Shown one piece after another: positions 25,415-34,316 of a DNA stretch of 64,000 nt. A program made the position numbers and the translations under genes. Every line of letters begins with the position of its first letter. The first letter of the stretch is position 1. Location of the stretch: the NCBI GenBank assembly GCA_003994795.1, contig AP018269.1, forward strand, positions 4,923,677 through 4,987,676. The letters run 5' to 3'. The notes beneath the pieces are model-generated. The model was given only the letters and a program-made list of their open reading frames with translations, was not told the origin of the DNA and made no database searches. Source of the stretch: Cylindrospermum sp. NIES-4074. Its GTDB lineage: Bacteria > Cyanobacteriota > Cyanobacteriia > Cyanobacteriales > Nostocaceae.

Positions 25415-26929
25415 TTAGATATTGCTGATTAATCTGCCTTTTCTGAGAATGAACTGAAGGACTGTTTCCCGTCGGGAAATGATATCAGCTCGACCTTCCA
25501 TCCCCGATTGGAGACGACATTGGCGATCGCCTCTACCCACATATAGAGTTTCTGGCTCAACAGTTACCTCATAAGCTGAAACCTGGGGAACATCAGACAT
25601 GGCGCCGTTTCTTGCCAGTGGTAGGGCATCGGGTGCAACTGTTTTTACAGTGCCTTTAAGGGTGCCATAGTCGGGATAAGGGCAAGCTGAAACCTGCATC
25701 TGGACTTGTTGACCCGCTTTCACCTTGTCAATATCTTGAGCCGGGACACGAGCCTTAATTAGCAGAGGAGCATTTAGGGGCGCAATTTGGGCGATCGCTT
25801 CACTCGGTTGCACTACCTGTCCGGGGTTGCGGAGATTCAGTTGCAGCAATGTGCCAGTAATAGGCGATCGAATCACACTTTTATTGAGGTCAGTTTCTAT
25901 TTGTTGCAGTTCTTGACGGTTACGCACCAATTGCTTTTGTGCTTCCAAGCGCTGCTGGCTCAGAGTCTCTCGTTCTTTTTTCAAACCCGCTAAGGTAGCT
26001 TTACCCTTATACTGTTCTTGCTTAATCCGTTCTGATGCTACTTTAACCGCCGCATTGCTGGGATTAAGCGCCGCTTTCGCCTTTGCGAGGTTTGTTTCGG
26101 CGACTTGAACAGCTTGTTGTTTGTCTTCTAGGAGATTTTTCGCGGTAGCTTTAGCTTCTTCTAGCTTTGCTTGGGCAGATTTAAAGGCTTGTTCTTTTTC
26201 CTCAACTAGATTGCGAGCGATCGCTCCTGATGAGAGAATTGACTGCAATCTGTCTCGTTGCAACTTAGCCAACTTCAAAGCGGCTTCTGCTTCTTCTACA
26301 GTCGCCGTCAGGACTTTTCCCTGCTGCAATCGCTTCAGTTGCGCCTGAGCTACAGTCAAAGCAGTTTGAGCCTGGATCATTTCCGCATTAGCTTTAATTT
26401 GCTGATCATCATAGTTGCGTTGGCTACCACCCAGATCAGCTTGTGCAGCAATGATTGTGCGGTTAACTAAATTCGTCTCAGCCACCATTTGAGCATCGAT
26501 TTGAGCCAGTTGAGCATCGATTTGAGCCAGTTGTAATTGACTTTGCCCAATTGTGTTTTGGAGCTGATTTTTTTGAGTTTGCAGCCGGGAAGCATCAACG
26601 TAGGCGATCGCATCCCCCTGATTCACCAGCTGATTTTCTTGCACCTCAATTCTTTGTACAGTGCCAGTAATAGGCGACTGCACTACCCGCAGTTCTCCTA
26701 CAGGTCGGATATTGGCAGGAACTTTAACTGTGACATTGTAATGCAGAACAGATGTGAGACTCATCCCTGCCATAAAGATACTTAGCATCACTCCCCCCCC
26801 AATGCTAGTCCATTTATTGATATGGGGGAGAAACTCATTAGCTTCAACTAAATGGAGCTGCTCTGGAATCGGTTCATTAAACCGATCCCAAAAATAGTTT
26901 TCCTCACGGCGTAAGGAGTTTGAGTTCAC
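25415..26929 (-). CDS. HlyD-family membrane fusion protein
   Basis: 504 residues from GTG 26929, which follows AAAGGTG; the open frame continues upstream to 27076 but those residues look non-conserved. One membrane helix lies at about 43-65 (TSIGGGVMLSIFMAGMSL). Then come a biotinyl-lipoyl half-motif (VQSPITGTVQRIEVQENQLVN), a long coiled coil of about 220 residues, the second lipoyl half (IRSPITGTLLQLNLRNPGQ) and a beta-barrel. It links the inner-membrane C39 exporter to an outer-membrane TolC-like channel, giving export through both membranes. Start of the HlyD-ABC unit. Confidence 0.92.
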   Translation of the reverse strand: MNSNSLRREENYFWDRFNEPIPEQLHLVEANEFLPHINKWTSIGGGVMLSIFMAGMSLTSVLHYNVTVKVPANIRPVGELRVVQSPITGTVQRIEVQENQLVNQGDAIAYVDASRLQTQKNQLQNTIGQSQLQLAQIDAQLAQIDAQMVAETNLVNRTIIAAQADLGGSQRNYDDQQIKANAEMIQAQTALTVAQAQLKRLQQGKVLTATVEEAEAALKLAKLQRDRLQSILSSGAIARNLVEEKEQAFKSAQAKLEEAKATAKNLLEDKQQAVQVAETNLAKAKAALNPSNAAVKVASERIKQEQYKGKATLAGLKKERETLSQQRLEAQKQLVRNRQELQQIETDLNKSVIRSPITGTLLQLNLRNPGQVVQPSEAIAQIAPLNAPLLIKARVPAQDIDKVKAGQQVQMQVSACPYPDYGTLKGTVKTVAPDALPLARNGAMSDVPQVSAYEVTVEPETLYVGRGDRQCRLQSGMEGRADIISRRETVLQFILRKGRLISNI

Positions 26930-27761
26930 AGCATTGCACCTTTTGTTTTGAATTGAAACATCAACAAAAACTAGGGTTATCTCATGTTGCCAGATAACTC
27001 TACATAACTTGATTGCAAATCCTCTGCTATAGAAAAATAACCGTCTGCGGTAATATTCCACAGGGAATAGAAGCAAATTCTTCTCCTAGCCGCCACATCT
27101 CCCACAGCAATAGCTAGCTTATGCCAGATTGTTTCAGCAATGCGATCGCTTTAGGTAACTTCTGAAAAAATCACCCTAAAAAAGGCTTATTTAGCTCACT
27201 AATTATTGACTAAAACGAAAATTAGCAAAACATCCTAGAAAACTGGGTGTATATAAAATTCCTGTTTGATTTGTGAAAAACCGACATATACCTACATTCT
27301 CTCTTGCCTATTACCTATTACCTCTGATCTTGTGAAATAGTAAAATGTGCTGCCAAAACTAGCAAACATCAAAGTTTATCATGCTGTATAATCAGTAGTG
27401 GGGGAAGAGAAAGGAAAGCGCTGGGCGCGAAGATAACCTTTCTCCTATCTCGAACGTGGGCAACTCGTTGAGAAAGAAAATAGAGGAGACAGCTCAAACT
27501 CCCTCAAAGTCCTCACTTACGTTGAGCGAGTGATCATCTCCTCTACCCCTCTTCTTAGGTTCCAAGATAAAGGATTCCAGAGCTTTTCTCGCAGATTTAG
27601 TTTCACATAGCATAATTAGTTAAATACTTGGTTGTGCAAAAGTCAAAATCAGAAAATATCTTCTAGCATTGCTCAGTACCACAGCAACCGACTTGTAAAT
27701 TTTAGCTAGGAGAAGAAGAAACTTGTAGTAACTGACTTTTTTAGGTTGCCTAGTGGAGTAA
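26930..27761. other. Intergenic region between HlyD gene and precursor 8
   Basis: About 830 bases. Probably contains the promoter of the HlyD-ABC unit. A GAGGAGA / TCTCCTC inverted pair lies at about 27484-27543. The stretch around 27655-27700 resembles the segment near 31520-31600, a relic of the precursor duplications. No gene seen. Confidence 0.45.
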
Positions 27762-28037
27762 TTAAAAGACTGGTGGTGGAGATAACGCTGTCCAATTACT
27801 AGGGATGGCTCCCCCGAAGCCTGAAAAATTTTGTGCCGCCGTATTAATAACTCTATCCAAGCCAGTAGCAAAAATGTTGTTGCCTTGGGGACTAGAAATA
27901 TTAGATTCCAAAAAAGCTTTAAGTGTTTCAGCGTAATTGGTATTATTCATCTCAAAGTCAGCACTACCCGCTAGCAGCTCTTGTTGTTCATCAGATAATG
28001 TGACAAACAATTCAGATATAATGATTTGCTTTGACAT
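27762..28037 (-). CDS. Double-glycine-type leader precursor 8
   Basis: 91 residues from ATG 28037, preceded by TGAAGCTAACAATC, a one-base variant of the family box. Leader SELFVTLSDEQQELLAGS ends GS, not GG. The core opens ADFEMNNTNYAETL, a diverged form of the ADFELAGSNYANR motif of precursors 1-4, and has a conserved INTAAQNF segment. Closest precursor to the exporter genes on the upstream side. Confidence 0.75.
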   Translation of the reverse strand: MSKQIIISELFVTLSDEQQELLAGSADFEMNNTNYAETLKAFLESNISSPQGNNIFATGLDRVINTAAQNFSGFGGAIPSNWTALSPPPVF

Positions 28038-28224
28038 GATTGTTAGCTTCACTCATCCCACATCTTTTGAGTAGGGGGGAAAGAGTAAGATAAAAAATTG
28101 ATTTATTCTTCACTGTTGACTCTTCGAGAACCCTACTCATCTCAAGTCTGCCTAAAAGCACTCTCAGAAAGAGAACTGGTTTTTTGCAGATTACCTGTGG
28201 GAATGATTCTGCGGTTTGACCGAT

Positions 28225-28524
28225 TCAACCATTTACTTCGCTAACTGCGGTAAAAGGTGGCAAGATCATCGAATCTTGTGCCCCAGTAGCAGTACCTTTA
28301 CCCTGACCTACAGAATTGCCAAGACTACCTGTTGGCCCAGAGGTGGTTGTCCCCCGTGTACTAAGAGTAGATAAGACAGTTTCTGAACCATCTTGTAGCG
28401 CTCTCCCTAGAGGAGGTACTCGCGTGTTACCAATAGTAATACCATTTTGTCCACCAGATAGCAGTTCCTGTTGCTCATCAGATAACGCTACAAACCAGTT
28501 TAGTGTGTTCATGTGTTTTGACAT
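28225..28524 (-). CDS. Double-glycine leader precursor 7
   Basis: 99 residues from ATG 28524 after GTGAGGCTAATTATT. Leader LNWFVALSDEQQELLSGG. The core is diverged (QNGITIGNTRVPPLGRAL) but keeps TTSGPTGSLGNSVGQ and TGAQD, matching the SGPAGSTGNSIG and TAAQD segments of its paralogues. Thr/Gly/Ser-rich, no Cys. Confidence 0.75.
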   Translation of the reverse strand: MSKHMNTLNWFVALSDEQQELLSGGQNGITIGNTRVPPLGRALQDGSETVLSTLSTRGTTTSGPTGSLGNSVGQGKGTATGAQDSMILPPFTAVSEVNG

Positions 28525-28722
28525 AATAATTAGCCTCACTTAACCTACTTTTGTTAGCTATGGGAAGGTAGTAATAACGACTCTGGTTGAATATTTATCC
28601 TTAGGAGTAATGCGGGGACGCGAAAAGTTTTTTTGACCAGCAATTACGCCCAATTGATATAGGATGAGAAATCTTTTTCATCTGGTTGATCACTTTTGAG
28701 AATGCTTCAGAGTTGAGCCAGT

Positions 28723-29049
28723 TCAGGATATTGCCACAAAACTAGTAGCTGGTGTAATAGCGCTATTTCCTAAGCTGCCAGGGATGGGCACATTTAAGCC
28801 TCCTAAGGGAGGAAATCCTTGACCACCAAAGGATAAAATACTTTGTGTGCCACTATTGATGTCCGAAAGCTGAGTATTGGTGTTTGTGATGTTACCTTGG
28901 GGGCCAGCAGTGTTTGTGGTCTTTGTCACTGCTAGCTTTTGAGCAAAATTGTTGCTGTTTTGCTGAGAGTCAGCACCACCAGTTAGCAGTTCCTGTTGTT
29001 CATCAGTTAACTCAACAAACCACTGCGATATGATACTTTGATTGAGCAT
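28723..29049 (-). CDS. Double-glycine leader precursor 6
   Basis: 108 residues from ATG 29049 after GTGAGGCAAACAATC. Leader SQWFVELTDEQQELLTGG. Core ADSQQNSNNFAQKL is Asn/Gln-rich, with NTAGPQGNITNTN in the position of SGPAGSTGNS and a Gly/Pro/Leu tail. No Cys and no obvious modification sites. Confidence 0.75.
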   Translation of the reverse strand: MLNQSIISQWFVELTDEQQELLTGGADSQQNSNNFAQKLAVTKTTNTAGPQGNITNTNTQLSDINSGTQSILSFGGQGFPPLGGLNVPIPGSLGNSAITPATSFVAIS

Positions 29050-29223
29050 GATTGTTTGCCTCACGTACTTTTCAAACAAATATTTCAGAGACTGACTCGT
29101 TGATACAGCTTTCCCTGAGGCAAAAAGCCAGACAGTTCAGTTGAGACAGAATGGAGAATGATACTGCTTTTCGGTAGGGTAAGGAAAAACTGGATACATT
29201 CTTGATTATTTAGCGATCGCTTG

Positions 29224-29556
29224 TCAGCCTACTATGCCTCCTGCTCTGGGAGCAACACCACCTGTTGCCAAGCCGGTAAGAATCGGCGCAGCACCCAAGA
29301 CACCAACAGTAGGCAAAGTAGGCGCACCCAATCCCAACAAATCTTGTGCTCCGGTATCGACGGCGGAAGTAGTACCGATAGAGTTGCCTGTGCTACCAGC
29401 TGGCCCCGAAGCAGTTATCCCTTGTACATTTGCCGCTGGGATAGGATTACTATAGTTACTACCAGATAGTTCAAAGTCGGCGCTACCAGCTAGCAGTTCC
29501 TGTTGTTCATCAGTTAACTCAACGAACAACTCGGAGGCGATGATGTGATGCGACAT
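29224..29556 (-). CDS. Double-glycine-type leader precursor 5
   Basis: 110 residues from ATG 29556, with GAGGGGCTAACAAGC upstream. Leader SELFVELTDEQQELLAGS (GS end, as in precursor 8). Core starts ADFELSGSNYSN, then ASGPAGSTGNSIGTTSAV, a TGAQDLLGLGAP segment and VGVLGAAPILTGLA; it follows the shared core plan of the family closely. Confidence 0.8.
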   Translation of the reverse strand: MSHHIIASELFVELTDEQQELLAGSADFELSGSNYSNPIPAANVQGITASGPAGSTGNSIGTTSAVDTGAQDLLGLGAPTLPTVGVLGAAPILTGLATGGVAPRAGGIVG

Positions 29557-29607
29557 GCTTGTTAGCCCCTCTTGTGTAATTCTCAAGCAAAATATTCGAG
29601 CAACCCA

Positions 29608-29922
29608 CTATATTCCTATTCCCCCTAAGCCTCCAGCTGGTAAGCCTGTCAGAATCGGTGCAGCACCCAAAGCACCAACATTAGGCAAAGCTGGCGCACC
29701 CAATCCCAACAAATCTTGGGCCGCAGTATTAACAGCCGAAGTTTGACCCGCAGAGTCAGCAAAACTGCCATTAGGCCCAGAAAAAGTTGTCCCCCGTAAA
29801 GTTGTAAATCTATTAGCATAATTGCTGCCAGCCAGCTCAAAGTCTGCACCACCAACTAGCAGTTCTTGTTGCTGAGTTGATAACTCAACACATAACTTAG
29901 ATGTAATCATGTGATTTGACAT
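29608..29922 (-). CDS. Double-glycine leader precursor 4
   Basis: 104 residues from ATG 29922; the frame stays open to 30060 but lacks ribosome signals there, while TGAAACTAACAATT lies just before this ATG. Leader TSKLCVELSTQQQELLVGG. Core ADFELAGSNYANRF, FSGPNGSFADSAGQTSAV, NTAAQDLLGLGAPALP and GALGAAPILTGLP. The leader has an unusual Cys. Confidence 0.8.
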   Translation of the reverse strand: MSNHMITSKLCVELSTQQQELLVGGADFELAGSNYANRFTTLRGTTFSGPNGSFADSAGQTSAVNTAAQDLLGLGAPALPNVGALGAAPILTGLPAGGLGGIGI

Positions 29923-30124
29923 AATTGTTAGTTTCACCAAAGTAGTCCTTAAACAAAGGATTCTAGAAACCGAGTTACAAACGCAGTAGGAAAAGAAACT
30001 AGGGGCGTTCACATTGTCGATCGCCAACACACTTGGGAAGTTTGAGGTGCTACATTTCATAACCCATGCAGTATTCTCTGTCTAGATAAAAGAAGCCCTT
30101 TCGTCTAATAGCAGTTTTGCTGGT

Positions 30125-30418
30125 TTAGGTTGCGGCTAAACCGGTGAGAATTGGTGCAGCGCCCAAAGCACCAACATGAGGTAAATGAGGCACACCTAAT
30201 CCCAACAAGTCTTGGGCTGCGGTATTGACGGCAGATGTAGTACCGATTGATTTGCCAGTGCTACCAGCTGGGCCGGAAGCAGTTGTCCCCTGTAAACTTG
30301 CTTGTCTGTTGGCATAATTACTGCCAGCCAATTCAAAGTCGGCACCACCAGCTATAAGCTCTTGTTGCTCATTGGATAATACAACAAACAATTCAGATGC
30401 GATATTTTGATGTGACAT
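30125..30418 (-). CDS. Double-glycine leader precursor 3
   Basis: 97 residues from ATG 30418 after CGAGGTTAACAACC. Leader SELFVVLSNEQQELIAGG. Core ADFELAGSNYANRQ, TASGPAGSTGKSIG, AAQDLLGLGVPHLPHVG and GALGAAPILTGLAAT, ending there without the Gly-rich tail of precursors 1 and 2. Two extra His in the core. Confidence 0.8.
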   Translation of the reverse strand: MSHQNIASELFVVLSNEQQELIAGGADFELAGSNYANRQASLQGTTASGPAGSTGKSIGTTSAVNTAAQDLLGLGVPHLPHVGALGAAPILTGLAAT

Positions 30419-31020
30419 GGTTGTTAACCTCGTTTACGTAATTTTTAAACAAAGGATTCCAGGGGCTGACTCATAGATGCAGTTTCTCCTCTGGTAAAAA
30501 ACCAGATGGTTGAGTTGTGCAAATCGGAGAACAGCAAAATTCTGGAATCCCCACCTGCCTTGTGTGTTTTAGGAGCCGAAACCAAGAGTGCCCAAGTTTT
30601 TCAGTACCACCGCAACCGCAGAGTTGACACTGCTGCCTGAAAAAACTCTGCAAACATCTGTTATATCAAGTCCGGTTAATTACTTGTAATAAGTTTGGAC
30701 TTGTTGGTAATAGCTGTTTCCCGATTACCATTACCAATTACCGTTCGGAGTTCGGCGAAGGCTCACTCGAGCCGCTGACGCTCACGGCGAAGCCCATTAC
30801 CCATTACCAGCCCTCACAGATATGATAAGTATTCAACCGGACATGATATTAGTGATTTGCGATCGCCATTGCAGATTTGCATAGGAGAAACTTGATTGTG
30901 GATAGTCTGAGAACTTTCGCGCACCATTCCCTGCCGATATGGCAAATGATATGGGTCACTTATGGGGATGATTCAATGGTTTGGCTACTTCAGGTGATAA
31001 ATCTGCGCCTGGAAAGCGTC
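30419..31020. other. Long intergenic spacer between precursors 3 and 2
   Basis: About 600 bases. The segment nearest precursor 3 (30430-30520) is homologous to the regions upstream of precursors 2 and 6, so the duplication unit includes promoter and 5' leader. A REP-like patch CTCACTCGAGCCGCTGACGCTCACGGCGAAG lies near 30760-30795 (given here in part), and a HIP1 site near 30860. Confidence 0.5.
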
Positions 31021-31392
31021 TTATAGAGGAGATCCAAAGCCAAAGCCGCCTAAAGGACTGGTTAGGGCAGGATTGGCGAAAGCTTGTCCGCTGGTAGCTG
31101 GGCCTTCTGCCAAGCCAGTGAGAATTGGTGCAGCACCCAATGCACCGACTGTAGGCACAGCAGGCGCACCCAGTCCCAACAAGTCTTGTGCTGCGGTATT
31201 GACTGCGGAAGTAGTACCGATAGAGTTGCCTGTGCTGCCAGCTGGGCCAGAAGCAGTTGTTCCCTGTAAACTTGCCAGTCTGTTGGCGTAGTTACTGCCA
31301 GCCAATTCAAAATCTGCGCCGCCAGCGACAAACTGCTGTTGCTCATCAGATAAAACGACAAACAACTCGGATGCGATATTTTGATGTGACAT
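31021..31392 (-). CDS. Double-glycine leader precursor 2
   Basis: 123 residues from ATG 31392 after AAGTGAGGCTAACAATC, the consensus box. Leader SELFVVLSDEQQQFVAGG. Core ADFELAGSNYANRL, TASGPAGSTGNSIGTTSAV, NTAAQDLLGLGAPAVPTVG and GALGAAPILTGLA, then a longer tail rich in Pro, Gly and Phe (GGFGFGSPL). Nearly identical to precursor 1 through the middle. Confidence 0.8.
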   Translation of the reverse strand: MSHQNIASELFVVLSDEQQQFVAGGADFELAGSNYANRLASLQGTTASGPAGSTGNSIGTTSAVNTAAQDLLGLGAPAVPTVGALGAAPILTGLAEGPATSGQAFANPALTSPLGGFGFGSPL

Positions 31393-31909
31393 GATTGTTA
31401 GCCTCACTTACGTACTTTTCCAAGACAGGATTCCAGAGATTAACTTAAATAGATGCAATCTACTCTCTGGCAAAAAGCCAAATGATTGGGTTGTGCAAAA
31501 AAGTAAATTGCAGGAAATCTTCTAGAATCCGCAGTTGCTGACTCCCAAGGGAAATAAACCCAGAGCGCCTAGATTGCTCAGTACCATCATGACCGCAGGT
31601 TTAACACTGCTGTTTCTGAGAAACTGCACAATGTGACCTCTGCAATAATCAGTAAATTCTTCTGCATCACAATTGCAGATTTGCGATAGGGGAAAGAAGA
31701 ACTTAGCTCTTTTAGATCAAGTCTGTCTCATTGCTGATCAACAAACTCTCCGCGTCTCCATATCTTCGCATCAGTCTTAATGATCAGTATTCAACTGGAC
31801 TCGATATTATTTCCCCCTCCCACCATTCCCTGCCTAGATAGGCGAAGCGCTCTGGTGTGACATTTGTTCTTTGGGTCACCTATGGGAATGGTTGAATGAT
31901 TTGGCTGGT
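31393..31909. other. Intergenic spacer between precursors 2 and 1
   Basis: About 520 bases, similar to the spacers at 29057-29220 and 30419-30560 near the precursor start. It includes GATTCCAGAGATTAAC and CTCTGGCAAAAAGCCA blocks, repeated before several precursors. No coding frame with a leader. Confidence 0.5.
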
Positions 31910-32242
31910 TTAGATGATGCCGCCTAAGCCACCTAAGCCCCCTGCTGCGGGAGTTGCTGCTAAACCAGTGAGAATTGGTGCAGCACCCAAAGCACCAACG
32001 GTAGGCACAGCAGGCGCACCCAATCCCAACAAGTCTTGGGCTGCGGTATTGACGGCTGATGTAGTACCGATTGAGTTGCCTGTGCTGCCAGCTGGGCCGG
32101 ATGTAGTGGTTCCCTGTAAGTTTGCCAGTCTGTTGGCGTAGTTACTGCCAGCCAACTCAAAGTCAGCTCCACCAGCTACAAGCTCCTGTTGTCCGTCAGA
32201 TAATGCAACAAACAACTCGGATGCAATATTTAGATTTGACAT
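31910..32242 (-). CDS. Double-glycine leader precursor 1 (most upstream)
   Basis: 110 residues from ATG 32242 after AAGTGAGGCTAACAATA. Leader SELFVALSDGQQELVAGG. Core ADFELAGSNYANRL, TTSGPAGSTGNSIGTTSAV, NTAAQDLLGLGAPAVPTVG, GALGAAPILTGLA and a GGLGGLGG tail. It is the first gene of the array in the direction of transcription. No lanthipeptide, radical-SAM or other modifying enzyme is near, so products are probably unmodified. Confidence 0.8.
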   Translation of the reverse strand: MSNLNIASELFVALSDGQQELVAGGADFELAGSNYANRLANLQGTTTSGPAGSTGNSIGTTSAVNTAAQDLLGLGAPAVPTVGALGAAPILTGLAATPAAGGLGGLGGII

Positions 32243-32475
32243 TATTGTTAGCCTCACTTACGAATCTTAGGTGTGTGAACCTAAGAACTTAACTATAAGC
32301 ATTGTTTCCTGGGAATTCATAAATCCAGAGGTAGAATTCAAACTTGCATTTTTACTTCTCAAAGTAGATATAAGCAAAACTTGTATGTGTTTTCTCTATA
32401 TTAATTAATAGTCTTGGAGAAGTAATGGTGATTATTCAATGACAAAGAAATTCCGATTCTTCAGATGGCATCCTT

Positions 32476-33087
32476 TTATAAGGTGTCCCACCGGAATTCA
32501 GCCAACATTAATAAGCAGAAAACCATTAGGGCACCAGTGGTGAGAAACTGCCAAGGGCCAACATAAGGCAAGATAAAAATTCCCAGTATGTGAATTATGC
32601 CTATGAAAATGACAGCACGCGATCGCACTGCCAGCCCTGTACAAAAGTAGCAGATTGCACTTAATCCTAACCACAAGGCACATAAGTGTATTAATATGTT
32701 GCCCCAACCGAGGAAAATACTTCCATCGGTTAATATTACTCCCAATATCAACAGTAATACCCAGCAATATAGCGCCCAGCTAACTTTGTTAAGTTTTACC
32801 CAATAATTTGTCCAAACTACCATCGCTGCGATACCAATACAGCTAAGGATTGACCATAAAGTAGCTTGTAAACTCCAGCTAACAGGGAAAAATTGGGCGG
32901 TGATAAACATGGGGATAAGTAGCAAACTCCACAATATACAAGCTTGATCGATGCGTGTATAAAATGTGGAATAAAGCCGAATTTTGCCAATTTGCCAGTT
33001 AATGTGCCACAGTCCTTCCATTTCTTCAATTTCCACGGTTAACTGCTTGCGACACAGAGGTGGTTTTGAATAATTAAAAAAGCTCAT
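32476..33087 (-). CDS. Unrecognised multi-pass membrane protein
   Basis: 203 residues from ATG 33087; a TTG at 33123 with AAAGG close by is an alternative start. After about 45 soluble residues there are six likely membrane helices (for example SLLLIPMFITAQFF, LYCWVLLLILGVIL, ILIHLCALWLGLSAICYF, VIFIGIIHILGIFILPYVG). No family is recognised. It lies directly upstream of the precursor array on the same strand, separated by 230 bases. Integral-membrane proteins next to bacteriocin genes are sometimes immunity proteins; nothing in the sequence proves that here. Confidence 0.7.
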   Translation of the reverse strand: MSFFNYSKPPLCRKQLTVEIEEMEGLWHINWQIGKIRLYSTFYTRIDQACILWSLLLIPMFITAQFFPVSWSLQATLWSILSCIGIAAMVVWTNYWVKLNKVSWALYCWVLLLILGVILTDGSIFLGWGNILIHLCALWLGLSAICYFCTGLAVRSRAVIFIGIIHILGIFILPYVGPWQFLTTGALMVFCLLMLAEFRWDTL

Positions 33088-33175
33088 TTTTTTAAGAAAA
33101 ACTAAATTTCCGATAAATTTCAATTACCTTTCTTACTTTCTATATAAGTTGATTAATGCCTTCATTCCACTCTGT

Positions 33176-33500
33176 CTTGAGTGATAAATTTAGCATTGTT
33201 ATATTTAAATATTGGCAGAAATACGGCTTTAGTATAGTAACAATTAAAAATGCACACAATGTGACGTAAATAATAAAATTGCGTCTATCTGTGGTTTTAT
33301 TTTCATTAACTTAATCTTCGCCAGAGGTTGAGTGGCTGCTAAACCTTGAGTGATAAATTTAGCATTATTTTATTATAATGTTGGCAAAAATACGGTTTAT
33401 TATAGTAATAGCTAAAGACGCACGACAAATAACACAGATCATAAAATTACGTCTATCTATGGTTTTGCTTTCATAAACTTTATTTTTGCCAGAGGTTGAT
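33176..33500 (+). repeat. Diverged 169-bp tandem repeat
   Basis: 33176-33344 and 33345-33500 align over their length, sharing CTTGAGTGATAAATTTAGC at the start and GCCAGAGGTTGA near the end, with scattered changes. AT-rich, non-coding. Confidence 0.75.
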
Positions 33501-33518
33501 ATTATTACTAGTTTATTT

Positions 33519-33790
33519 GTAAGCATTCAGCTATCAGCGGTCAGCAGTCAGCGTTCGACGCTCGCTCACGCCGTAAGCGCAAAGCGCAGGCTTGTCTGCG
33601 ACACGCTCCGCGAACCGCCAACGCGTAGCGTTCCGCAGGAAAGTCTAAAACCGTTTTTTAGACTGAAGTTTAAGGGTTTTGAGTTGGAGAGAGGAGACTC
33701 ACACTAAAAGCGATTAGTAATCCATCTGTCAGAATGCTCATAAATTCCTGAAGATAGCTGATAGCTGATAGCTGACGGCTGAATGCTTAC
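33519..33790 (+). mobile_element. 272-bp MITE with 8-bp target duplication, copy A
   Basis: Ends GTAAGCATTCAGC and GCTGAATGCTTAC are inverted repeats, and both sides are flanked by GTTTATTT (33511-33518 and 33791-33798), a perfect 8-bp target-site duplication. The interior carries GC-rich palindromic sequence and a GTCTAAAA hairpin. A second copy is at 63321 in the opposite orientation. Confidence 0.9.
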
Positions 33791-33889
33791 GTTTATTTAG
33801 GATTCCTGTTGGATTAAAAAAACAGTGTACATTTGAAGTTTCACCTCTACCCCTCTGCTTCCCTCTTGCAAGAGTGCCTTTTCTGATAT

Positions 33890-34008
33890 CTTGCACCATT
33901 TTTAATTAACCCAAAGGTGGGCAATGCCCGTGACGTAAGAATCGGGGTTTCATGGCAATAAAAGCATTGCCCACCCTACAAAAATTGGCATTCAATAACT
34001 GGTGCAAG
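33890..34008 (-). mobile_element. 119-bp palindromic MITE-like repeat, inverted copy
   Basis: Reverse complement of the element at 11024-11142, with the same CTTGCACCA / TGGTGCAAG ends and GCAATGCCC stems, nearly identical over 119 bases. Confidence 0.8.
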
Positions 34009-34316
34009 AGTGCCTTTTACGAGTAATAAGCTGATACGCATTGAATTTTTCAAGCTGAAAACTTCACAACAAGGCTTTCAGGCTCCACAAAGTACAATTG
34101 ATATGCGCGACAGCTGATCAAGTCTGGCAAATTAGTTTGTGGTCAGCCAAAAGCGAGTGCAATGAAGTGGAACGTGTTGAAGCGCAGCGTCCCGGAGACA
34201 TAGCAATCCCAACCCCTTGCGACCTCTCTACGCGACGCTGCGGGAACCTCGCTGTTGACAAGCATTCTACCGGACTTGACACTCTCCGCAATGCCTACAT
34301 ATCAACCATTTCTCAA

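Larger units (their letters stand above)
33088..34316. other. Repeat-rich intergenic region
   Basis: About 1.2 kb with no gene. In order it holds a tandem 169-bp repeat, a 272-bp MITE, an inverted copy of the 119-bp palindromic element, and a GC-rich REP-like patch near 34175-34255 (GAAGCGCAGCGTCCCGGAG and CTACGCGACGCTGCGGGAA). It behaves as a landing site for small mobile repeats. Confidence 0.6.

Noticed and set aside
30471-30653. 60-codon Cys-rich minus-strand frame as an extra peptide precursor
   Set aside because: No double-glycine leader and no conserved initiation box; lies in the duplicated upstream region.
29234-32141. Plus-strand frames opposite the precursor genes
   Set aside because: Shadows caused by the biased codon use of the duplicated precursors; no leader or ribosome sites.
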